64,000 nt of DNA from Anadara kagoshimensis. Taxonomy: Eukaryota; Mollusca; Bivalvia; Arcoida; Arcidae. Under the pieces are notes generated by a model. The model was not told the origin of the DNA. It was given only the letters and a program-made list of their open reading frames with translations, and made no database searches. Positions 38,701 to 51,400 of the stretch are shown piece after piece; position 1 is the first letter of the stretch, and every line of letters starts with the position of its first letter. A program made the translations under genes and the position numbers. Location: the NCBI GenBank assembly GCA_021292105.1, contig CM037862.1, positions 33,818,245 to 33,882,244 of the forward strand, read 5' to 3'.

Positions 38701-38995
38701 TCCATTATCATGATTATGGTTGGAAAAGTGTAATTGTTGTCTATTTTCTTTAAAAGGAAACGGTAATAAAGTCACAAAATTCTTCAAATAATCTGTATTA
38801 AAATCTCAATTTATGATTTAACGAACTAATAAACTTTATTTGAATTTTTCAGAAATCAGTCATGGTTTACCATGTAGTACTACACCATCTTGTCTTGTTG
38901 ATAAAGGTTTATTATGTATAAATGGACTGTGTAGTTGTAATACTACATATTACTTCTGGAATGGCTCAAACTGTCAACAAAGTAAGTGATTACTG

Positions 38996-39031
<36 letters not shown>

Positions 39032-39432
39032 AAGAAGAAAGAGAGAGTGAGGGAGAGAGAAAAGAGAGAGAGAGAGCAAGGAGAGAGAGAGAGAGAGAGA
39101 GAGAGACCTGATGTCGGTTTCAGTATTAGTATTACATGTATTATGATGTTAAGTTTGACAGCACTGAGAACATTGATTACCATATTACAATGTCAAGTTG
39201 CCCAAGGTTATCAAGTTATCAAAAGTTACTTTGTAGTTCAAGTTTTCCAAAACGATTTGAAAATTTTTCACGCACTTGTAACAATATAGCTACATTTTAT
39301 TTTATGAAATATATAAAGATGCTACAATGGTTTCACCTTTGGGGTACTTTTTAGGCAAAATAGTAGAGTGCTCACTTTACAAACGTGTGACCTTGGTTTG
39401 ATTCCCTGCATTGGGAAAAGGATTTTTTGATG

Positions 39433-39482
<50 letters not shown>

Positions 39483-42400
39483 CACTAAAGGTTTCTTAAG
39501 AAGCATTTCATAATTTGTTTCATTACAGAGGCTTTCCATGGTGATATTTGTAGTAGGTCAAGTAATTGTAGAGATGACCTTGACCTTAGCTGTATCAAGA
39601 ACATTTGTACATGTGAAGATGACCGTTACTGGTCTGGAACAGAATGTTTACCAAGTAAGCTCTACTAACTAGTTCAATTGATCAAAAAAGATCAAAATAT
39701 TTTAACATAAACACTTAATTTGCTCATTTTAAAAATTCCTTAATAGTAAGTAAAACAAAAATAATGTGCAGAAATTTTGATTATATTGTAAAATGACTAA
39801 AGCATCAATCATCACAACAATTTCTTTTTAAGATTTTCTTTAACTTAAAGATGAATATTAAATATGAATGAAACATGAACAATTTTGGTGATTTTCATGA
39901 AGGATGTCTGCTATCTACATAGACAATTTTAGAAGTAGAAGCTGACCAAACTACCTGTACCTGTGTCAGATTATAATTAATAACCTTTTGAATACAAAAA
40001 AAACATTGCAATTGAATCAGTGGATTCTTAAGAATTGTTATTTCTCTGTTTTTTACCTACCTGTGTTGTAGAACTTGGTGATAGAGAAAATTGTACATCT
40101 ATAATGAAGTGTAGGACACGTGATGGTTTGATGTGTATCGACGGTCAGTGTCGATGTAATGATTCACACTACTGGTCTAACACCAACAACAGATGTAGTA
40201 TTAGTAAGTCAGTTATACTAATGTTTCAAACTAAAAATGAGTTAACAATGACTGTCTTTATAAAGGTTTTTTGGTAGAAGTTATTTTTTTTATCAAGTAG
40301 ATATGGAGACAAACTTCCATGTTCCTCAGACAGATATCATTTTAATGATTTTACAATTAATTTCTCTTTAACCTGCTATTTGACCTATGTAGTTGCTCTT
40401 TAACCTGCTATTTGACCTATGTAGTTGCTCTTTAACCTGCTATTTGACCTATGTAGTTGCTCTTTAACCTGCTATTTGACCTATGTAATTGGTCTTTAAC
40501 CTGCTATTTGACCTATGTAATTGATTGCTCTTTAACCTGCTATTTGACCTATGTAATTGCTCTTTAACCTGCTATTTGACCTATGTAATTGCTCTTTAAC
40601 CTGCTATTTGACCTATGTAATTGCTCTTTAACCTGCTATTTCACCTATGTAATTGGTCTTTAACCTGCTATTTGACCTATGTAATTGCTCTTTAACCTGC
40701 TATTTGACCTATGTAATTGATTGCTCTTTAACCTGCTATTTGACCTATGTAATTGGTCTTTAACCTGCTATTTCACCCATGTAATTGCTCTTTAACCTGC
40801 TATTTCACCTATGTAATTGGTCTTTAACCTGCTATTTGACCTATGTAATTGCTCTTTAACCTGCTATTTGACCTATGTAATTGATTGCTCTTTAACCTGC
40901 TATTTGACCTATGTAATTGGTCTTTAACCTGCTATTTCACCCATGTAATTGCTCTTTAACCTGCTATTTCACCTATGTAATTGGTCTTTAACCTGCTATT
41001 TGACCTATGTAATTGGTCTTTAACCTGCTATTTGACCTATGTAATTGATTGCTCTTTAACCTGCTATTTGACCTATGTAATTGCTCTTTAACCTGCTATT
41101 TGACCTATGTAATTGCTCTTTAACCTGCTATTTCACCTATGTAATTGCTCTTTAACCTGCTATTTCACCTATGTAATTGGTCTTTAACCTGCTATTTGAC
41201 CTATGTAATTGCTCTTTAACCTGCTATTTCACCTATGTAATTGGTCTTTAACCTGCTGTTTGACCTATGTAGTTGCTCTTTAACCTGCTATTTGACCTAT
41301 GTAATTGCTCTTTAACCTGCTATTTGACCTATGTAATTGGTCTTTAACCTGCTATTTGACCTATGTAATTGATTGCTCTTTAACCTGCTATTTGACCTAT
41401 GTAATTGGTCTTTAACCTGCTATTTGACCTATGTAGTTGCTCTTTAACCTGCTATTTCACCTATGTAATTGCTCTTTAACCTGCTATTTGACCTATGTAA
41501 TTGGTCTTTAACCTGCTATTTGACCTATGTAATTGGTCTTTAACCTGCTATTTGACCTATGTAATTGGTCTTTAACCTGCTATTTCACCCATGTATTTGC
41601 TCTTAAACCTGCTATTTCACCTATGTAATTGCTCTTTAACCTGCTATTTCACCTATGTAATTGCTCTTTAACCTGCTATTTGACCTATGTAATTGGTCTT
41701 TAACCTGCTATTTCATCTATGTAATTGGTCTTTAACCTGCTATTTGACCTATGTAATTGGTCTTTAACCTGCTATTTGACCTATGTTATTGGTCTTTAAC
41801 CTGCTATTTGACCTATGTAATTCGTCTTTAACCTGCTATTTGACCTATGTAATTGGTCTTTAACCTGCTATTTGACCTATGTAATTGGTCTTTAACCTGC
41901 TATTTGACCTATGTAATTGGTCTTTAACCTGCTATTTCACCTATGTAATTGGTCTTTAACCTGCTATTTCACCTATGTAATTGGTCTTTAACCTGCTATT
42001 TCACCTATGTAATTGGTCTTTAACCTGCTATTTCACCTATGTAATTGGTCTTTAACCTGCTATTTGACCTATGTAATTGGTCTTTAACCTGCTATTTGAC
42101 CTATGTAATTGGTCTTTAACCTGCTATTTCACCTATGTAATTGCTCTTTAACCTGCTATTTGACCTATGTAATTGCTCTTTAACCTGCTATTTGACCTAT
42201 GTAATTGGTCTTTAACCTGCTATTTGACCTATGTAATTGCTCTTTAACCTGCTATTTCACCTATGTAATTTCTCTTTAACCTGCTATTTGACCTATGTAA
42301 TTGCTCTTTAACCTGCTATTTCACCTATGTAATTTCTCTTTAACCTGCTATTTCATCTATGTAATTTTACCTCCCTTAGACCACATATCTTTGCAACGTA

Positions 42401-45400
42401 TTACCTCCCTTTGACCACATATCTATACAACTTAATAACTCCCCTAGACCATATATCTCCTCCCTTTGACCACATATCTATACAACTTATTACCTCCCTT
42501 AGACCACATATCTATGCACCTTATTACCTCCCTTAGATCACATATCTATACAACTTATTACCTCCCTTAGACCACATATCTATGCACCTTATTACCTCTC
42601 TTTGACCACATATCTATACAATTTTTTTTTCTGCAGAAATGCCTTATAATGGTGCATGCATTACTGGTGAACCTGGATGCAGACGGAGTTTAGTTTGCAG
42701 TGATTCAGGAAAGTGTCAATGTAATGATCTGAAGTGGTCAGATGAAGAGGAGCAATGTGTGCTAGATGGTATGTCATATATATGAACATGTACTCATGGT
42801 ACTAGTATATTATTATATCTATAAACTAACCTGCACAGGTTCTAGTTCAAAATCACCCTAACTACTGATGGTTCTAGTTCAAAATCACCCTAACTACTGA
42901 TGGTTCTAGTTCAAAATCACCCTAACTACTGATGGTTCTAGTTCAAAATCACCCTGACTATTGATGGTTCTAGTTCAAAATCACCCTAACTACTGATGAT
43001 GGTTCTAGTTCAAAATCACCCTAACTACTGATGGTTCTAGTTCAAAATCACCCTAACTACTGATGGTTCTAGTTCAAGATCACCCTGACTATTGATGGTT
43101 CTAGTTCAAAATCACCCTAACTACTGATGGTTCTAGTTCAAAATCACCCTGACTATTGATGGTTCTAGTTCAAAATCACCCTAACTACTGATGATGGTTC
43201 TAGTTCAAAATCACCCTAACTACTGATGGTTCTAGTTCAAGATCACCCTGACTATTGATGGTTCTAGTTCAAAATCACCCTAACTACTGATGGTTCTAGT
43301 TCAAAATCACCCTGACTATTGATGGTTCTAGTTCAAAATCACCCTAACTACTGATGGTTCTAGTTCAAAATCACCCTGACTGTTGATGGTTCTAGTTCAA
43401 ATCACCCTAACTACTGATGGTTCTAGTTCAAAATCACCCTGACTATTGATGGTTCTAGTTCAAAATCACCCTGACTGTTTATGGTCACTCTGACTGTTGA
43501 TGGTTCTAGTTCAAAATCACCCGACTACTGATGGTTCTAGTTCAAAATCACCCTGACTACTGATGATGGTTTTATTTCAAAATCACCCTGACTATTGATG
43601 GTTCTAGTTCAAAATTACCCTAACTACTGATGGTTCTAGTTCAAAATCACCCGACTACTGATGGTTCTAGTACAAAATCACCCTTATTGCTACTAGTTCT
43701 AATTCAAAATCACCCTGACTACTGATGATGGTTATAGTTCAAAATCACCTAAACTAATGATGGTTCTAGTTCAAAATCACCCTGACTGCTGATGGTTCTA
43801 GTTCAAAATCACCCTGACTGTTGATGGTTCTAATTTAACATCACCCTGACTGTTGCTGATTCAAAATCACCCTGACAACTGATGGTGGTGTAGTTTAAAA
43901 CACCCTGGCTACTGATGGTCTGGTTCAAAAATCAACACACCAATGATGGTTGTAGTTCAAAATCACCCTGACTACTGATGGTTGCAGTTCAAAATCATCC
44001 TGACTGTTGATGGTTCTAATTCAATATTACCCCAACTATTGATGGTTCAAAATCACCCTGACTACTGATGGTTTTATTTAAAAAATCACCCTTTATCTAA
44101 TATTTTTCTTAAAATAAATATAAAATATGAATAAGTTTTCAAGATATTTATTAATTTAAGGTGATATTTTATAAATCAGTTCAAACTCATGACAGTTTTT
44201 GATTGATATTTGTAGTACCATTTAAGATTGCCAAAATTGACTAAAATTATGTTATGGTAGTTGTCCTTTTAAAGGTATACATGTAAAAGTGAAACGAAGT
44301 ATTGGTCTCAAATAAGTGTGATGTCCATGGACCAATGACTTGTTCCCACTAATACAGTTACCGGTATTAGTTTAGTAAAGCTAGTAAATTAATTGGATTA
44401 TTTTCTAGAAGGTAAATGAATTTACAGAATTGCAATAAATCTCTTTCATAGAACATTTACATGGAAGCAATAGTGAAAGTTGTAGTTGTGAGATATTCTG
44501 CTTTCTCTAACATAGTATTGGAGTTTTCAAGTGAAATTTGAAACTCACAGCCTTTGACTTTGAAAAACCAATGGAATTACCATATGGCCATGTCTGATTT
44601 TGAAAAACCAGTGAAATTACCACATGGCCCTGGCTGACTTTGAAGCAACTCTGAAATTACCACATGGCCATCTCTGACTTTGAAAAACCACTACAATTAC
44701 CACATGACCATGTCTGACTTTGAAAAACCACTACAATTACCACATGACCATGTCTGACTTTGAAAAACCACTACAATTACCACATGACCATGTCTGACTT
44801 TGAAAAACCACTACAATTACCACATGACCATGTCTGACTTTGAAAAACCACTACAATTACCACATGGCCATGTCTGATTTGAAAAACCACTACAATTACC
44901 ACATGACCATTCTGACTTTGAAAAACCTCTGCAATTACTGCATGACCATGTCTGACTTTGAAAAACCACTACAATTACCACATGACCATGTCTGACTTTG
45001 AAAAACCACGACAATTACCACATGGCCATGTCTGATTTGAAAAACCACTACAATTACCACATGACCATTCTGACTTTGAAAAACCACTACAATTACCACA
45101 TGACCATGTCTGACTTTGAAAAACCACTACAATTACCACATGGCCATGTCTGACTTTGACAAATTCAGTGAAACTACCACATGGCCATCTCTGACTTTGA
45201 AAAACCACTACAATTACCACATGACCATGTCTGACTTTGAAAAACCACTACAATTACCACATGACCATGTCTGACTTTGAAAAACCACTACAAATACCAC
45301 ATGGCCATGTCTGATTTGAAAAATGCAGTAAAATTGCCACATGGTCATATTTGACTTTGGAAACCTGTGACATTCTCCACATGACCATGTCTGACTTTGA

Positions 45401-48400
45401 AAAACCACTACAATTACCACATGACCATGTCTGACTTTTGAAAAACCACTACAATTACCACATGGCCATGTTTCACTTTTAAAAACCAGTGAAATTCACC
45501 ACATGGCTATGTTTCACTTTGACAAATCTGTGACATTACCACATGGTCATGTCTTACTTTGACAAATCTGTGACATTGCTACATGGTCCTGTCTGATTTT
45601 GAAAAACATCTCGATATAAGTGAAATATTCTTGACTGGGATGTTAAATACATTACTCTCATCTCTGATTTTAAAAAACCAGTGAAATTACCACATGGCCA
45701 TGTCTACACATCACTGTTGTACAATATTTTCTTTTTTTAATTTCAGATACAATTTTAAAGGTTGTTTTGGCAATTGTTGGTTCTTTGATTGGAGTGTTAC
45801 TACTAGTAGTCATGGGAATCCTGTTCTTGAGATATAGGAAACCAAGAGGTAATTACCTACAGTTTACTAGTATTATGAATTGTTTCAATAGGATAGATAG
45901 GCTAGAATCTCATCCAGGATAGATTCTAGTATAACTCATGCCTCCTAACAATTTGGGCTGGATTCCCACTTGTGGAAGGTTTTAGTATGCATCTATATAT
46001 GCAGTCTGATATGACCACTTAATGATACCATGTGATTTATCTACATGTGTTTATTATGATGTCACAACAATTTAGGATTTATGAGAGATGCCACTTTGTA
46101 CACCCAATATGTACAGTATGGATATGGTTAGCAACCACGACCTGGCACAAACCTGCTGACTTTGTAGCAATGATTGACAGATTCAGTCAATATGTCCTTT
46201 TCATCAACTTTATTTATTTATTTATTTATTCATTTATTTATTTATTTATTTTCATTTACCATTATTTTGATTTTATTTTACTATACAGAGATTATATCAA
46301 TGCTGAATATCCCTTCAGTAACTATGTATACTTTTTAAGTAAATAACAAATTCTTTAAAATAAATGAAATATAAAACTAAAAAATTAGCATGAAGTTATA
46401 TTGTTTTGTTATTTTTTTTTACAGAAAAGAAAGCAGTTGAGCATGAAGGCAGCATTAATGAAGCCATGGTGGAAGAAGATATTTCTGAAAAGGGTAATAC
46501 ATAATAACTGAAACAATTCTTATAAGCTTATATCAGTAGTGTAAATCTTTTTTTAAATGCCTGTGTAACAGGACGTATTATGATATGGCATTGTCCACCT
46601 GTCCTTCTCTGTATGTTAACATTTTTTCTTGTCCAGTTCATATTGTTTGACTCAATGGGGATATCAAGTTGAAACTTACACCAAACATGTATTTTGGAAA
46701 TGCGATGTGTTGCAAATAAAATTTGGGTCTGAGTATTGAAGGTCAAGGTCACAGGTTGAGTTCAAAGGTTCAATAAGGACATTACGTAGAAAATGCAAGA
46801 ACTTTTTTTATTTTTCATTTTATTCCTTTCAAATTTGGTATGGTTTTGTAAGAAGCAATAATTTTAAACATATAAATTGATTTTTGTGTCACGATTCAAC
46901 TTTCTGCAAAATTTTAGTCATGGTTCTTTGCATCCAGTTTCTCGTATCTTGTGTTTAATTTTCTTTTATGTACAACTAGTCAGTTTTCAATCATTTGATT
47001 TGTAATTTGGCATGTGTGCTGGGGATCACATGAAGATGTGCATATCATAAAATAAATGTTCTGCATGGAATTTTACCTCCTCTTATTATTACTCTTTAAA
47101 TTATAGACATTGACGGGCGTATATTGCCCTGCTCAGCAGTGCTCTTGTTGTGAATTGTTAAATTACATGTACAATATTTACATTGTTCTTGTGAATCATA
47201 AAGAAATACAAATTCTGACAATAAATAACAGGTTGTCATATCATAGACCAGATAATGTAACACAGTGAAATAGTTGATAGTCTGTATTCATGAAAAAATT
47301 TGTGTTTGACTTTTGGGTATGTGCTTTGGACACGGACAGGAATGTTGGTGATAGACTTTTGGGATAGTGAAATGGACATGGACAGGTATGTTTGTGACTG
47401 ACTTTTGGGATAGTGATTTGGACATGGACAGGTATGTTGGTGATTGACTTTTGGGATAGTGATATGGACATGAACAGGTATGTTGGTGATTGACTTTTGG
47501 GATAGTGATTTGGACATGAACAGGTATGTTTGTGACTGACTTTTGGGATAGTGATTTGGACATGAACAGGTATGTTTGTGACTGACTTTTGAGATAGTGA
47601 TTTGGACATGAACAGGTATGTTTGTGATTGACTTTTGGGATAGTGATTTGGACATGAACAGGTATGTTTGTGACTGACTTTTGGGATAGTGATTTGGACA
47701 TGAACAGGTATGTTTGTGATAGACTTTTGGGATAGTGATTTGGACATGGACAGGTATGTTGGTGATTGACTTTTGGGATAGTGATATGGACATGAACAGG
47801 TATGTTGGTGATTGACTTTTGGGATAGTGATTTGGACATGAACAGGTATGTTTGTGACTGACTTTTGGGATAGTGATTTGGACATGAACAGGTATGTTTG
47901 TGACTGACTTTTGGGATAGTGATTTGGACATGAACAGGTATGTTGGTGATTGACTTTTGGGATAGTGATTTGGACATGAACAGGTATGTTTGTGACTGAC
48001 TTTTGGGATAGTGATTTGGACATGAACAGGTATGTTTGTGACTGACTTTTGGGATAGTGATTTGGACATGAACAGGTATGTTTGTGATTGACTTTTGGGA
48101 TAGTGATTTGGACATGAACAGGTATGTTTGTGACTGACTTTTGGGATAGTGATTTGGACATGAACAGGTATGTTTGTGATAGACTTTTGGGATAGTGATT
48201 TGGACATGAACAGGTATGTTTGTGACTGACTTTTGGGATAGTGATTTGGACATGAACAGGTATGTTTGTGATAGACTTTTGCGATAGTGATTTGGACATG
48301 AACAGGTATGTTTGTGACTGACTTTTGGGATAGTGATTTGGACATGAACAGGTATGTTTGTGACTGACTTTTGGGATAGTGATTTGGACATGAACAGGTA

Positions 48401-51400
48401 TGTTTGTGATAGACTTTTGGGATAGTGATTTGGACATGAACAGGTATGTTTGTGATAGACTTTTGGGATAGTGATTTGGACATGAACAGGTATGTTTGTG
48501 ATAGACTTTTGGGATAGTGATTTGGACATGAACAGGTATGTTTGTGACTGACTTTTGGGATAGTGATTTGGACATGAACAGGTATGTTTGTGATAGACTT
48601 TTGGGATAGTGATTTGGACATGAACAGGTATGTTTGTGATAGACTTTTGGGATAGTGATTTGGACATGAACAGGTATGTTTGTGACTGACTTTTGGGATA
48701 GTGATTTGGACATGAACAGGTATGTTTGTGACTGACTTTTGGGATAGTGATTTGGACATGAACAGGTATGTTTGTGATAGACTTTTGGGATAGTGATTTG
48801 GACATGAACAGGTATGTTTGTGATAGACTTTTGGGATAGTGATTTGGACATGAACAGGTATGTTTGTGATAGACTTTTGGGATAGTGATTTGGACATGAA
48901 CAGGTATGTTTGTGACTGACTTTTGGGATAGTGATTTGGACATGAACAGGTATGTTTGTGATAGACTTTTGGGATAGTGATTTGGACATGAACAGGTATG
49001 TTTGTGATAGACTTTTGGGATAGTGATTTGGACATTAACAGGTATGTTTGTGACTGACTTTTGGGATAGTGATTTGGACATGAACAGGTATGTTTGTGAT
49101 AGACTTTTGTGATAGTGATTTGGACATGAACAGGTATGTTTGTGACTGACTTTTGGGATAGTGATTTGGACATGAACAGGTATGTTTGTGATAGACTTTT
49201 GGGATAGTGATTTGGACATGAACAGGTATGTTTGTGATAGACTTTTGAGATAGTGATATGGACATGAACAGGTATGTTTGTGACTGACTTTTGGGATAGT
49301 GATTTGGACATGAACAGGTATGTTTGTGACTGACTTTTGGGATAGTGATTTGGACATGAACAGGTATGTTTGTGATAGACTTTTGAGATAGTGATTTGGA
49401 CATGAAGAGGAATGTTTGTGATTGACTTTTGGGATAGTGATTTGGACATGAACAGGTATGTTTGTGACTGACTTTTGGGATAGTGATTTGGACATGAAGA
49501 GAGTTTGTGACTGACTTTTGGGATAGTGATTTGGACATGAACAGGTATGTTTGTGATAGACTTTTGAGATAGTGATTTGGACATGAACAGGAATGTTTGT
49601 GACTGACTTTTGGGATAGTGATTTGGACATGAAGAAGAATGTTTGTGATTGACTTTTGAGATAGTGATTTGGACATGAACAGGAATACTTGTGACTGACT
49701 TTTGGGATAGTGATTTGGACATGAACAGGTATGTTTGTGATAGACTTTTGGGATAGTGATTTGGACATGAAGAGGAATGTTTGTGACTGACTTTTGGGAT
49801 AGTGATTTGGACATGAAGAGGAATGTTTGTGACTGACTTTTGGGATAGTGATTTGGACATGAACAGGTATGTTTGTGATAGACTTTTGAGATAGTGATTT
49901 GGACATGAAGAGGAATGTTTGTGACTGACTTTTGGGATAGTGATTTGGACATGAATAGGTATGTTTGTGATTGACTTTTGGGATAGTAATTTGGACATGA
50001 ACAGGTATGTTTGTGACTGACTTTTGGGATAGTGATTTGGACATGAAGAGGAATGTTTGTGATTGACTTTTGGGATAGTAATTTGGACATGAACAGGTAT
50101 GTGTGTGATTGATTCATATTTATATTTACAAAAAATATGCAGTGCAATTTAAGCGATTTACAATATAAAGAAATAACCCTCATTCAAAAGATGTTAAATG
50201 GAATATAACTTCAGACTTCAGACATACATAAGCCTGGGACATTTATGATGATGACATCAGACATTGATGTGGACATTAGACATTCAGACACTCAGACATA
50301 CTTAAGGATGACACTAGAGGTTCATGAGGATAACATTAGACATTTGTGAGGACCAGACCAGACAACTTGCGACAATGAACTTGGGATTTCTATATCTCAA
50401 GCATTTCAGGCTAGACAAAAGAGTGATGGGAAACAACAAAAATGAAGAAATTAATTTATTGTGGCCTAAAATTTTATACATTTTTATTCTTAACAGACAT
50501 AAATTCCTACTATGGAAGAGAGACCATTGGTGGAATAACTATTGACAGGATTGAAAAAGAAAAGAAGCCAGTTTTGGATCAGAAGACAATTTTCTTGGCT
50601 TATACAGAAGACCATCCACACCATGTTGAGGCCATTAAGGCATTTGCCAACTTCCTGTCTGTTCATTGCAAGTGCAAGGTATTATTTGCACCATGGTGTC
50701 TGCAAAAAATAATGGAAGATAAATTTCGCTGGATAATTAATTCCATTGAAAATTCTGATTACACTATTATTGTAAATTCAATGGAATCATTCCATGAATA
50801 TCAAACATGGAAAACCAATCAAAGTTCGTACAAACCACTTCCAGAGAGTCCTATTGGAGACATCTTTCTTCCAGTTATTCAAATTGTTTCAACCAAACTT
50901 GGCAAAAATTTTGACCATTCCAAGTACATAATGGCATACTTTAGTTATACAGCAGAGTACTTTGTTATTGATGATATTTGTCCTGGTGGAAAATATGTCA
51001 TAACAAAACATATTGACGAATTACTGTCACACATCCATCAACTTAACACCCACAACCAACTCCATACACTAACAGCTGTTGGCTTACCTTCTAAAGATAA
51101 CTTTGAAAATACACCAGAAGGAAGGAAATTAGTTCAGAGCATAAAAACAGCAAGTGACTATCAGAAAGATACACCAAACTGGTTTGTAGACAAAATGGAA
51201 CACTGTGATTCTGGAATTGATCAGGATCTACAGTTACAGAGGATACAACATCAAATGAATGTGTTGTCTTCTCCATCAGACGCAGTAAATGGTCTAAGCT
51301 ACATTAATCACACATTTACAAATGATGGCAGCTTCAATGTTAACTATGCTCCAACACTGGATCCATCAGTTATTTCAATAGAGTATAACCCAAGTGTACA

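Noticed and set aside
39047-39289. Open frame rich in RERE residues
   Set aside because: Translation of the GA microsatellite inside an intron.
44817-45420. Minus-strand open frames with the repeat VVVFQSQTWSCGNC
   Set aside because: Antisense of the 40-bp intronic array.
47236-50183. Several overlapping minus-strand open frames of 380-920 codons (SKSLSQKS.TNIPVHVQITIP)
   Set aside because: They are the same 46-bp array read in three shifted frames; a period of three units (138 bp) has no stop. They lie in an intron of the receptor gene, antisense.
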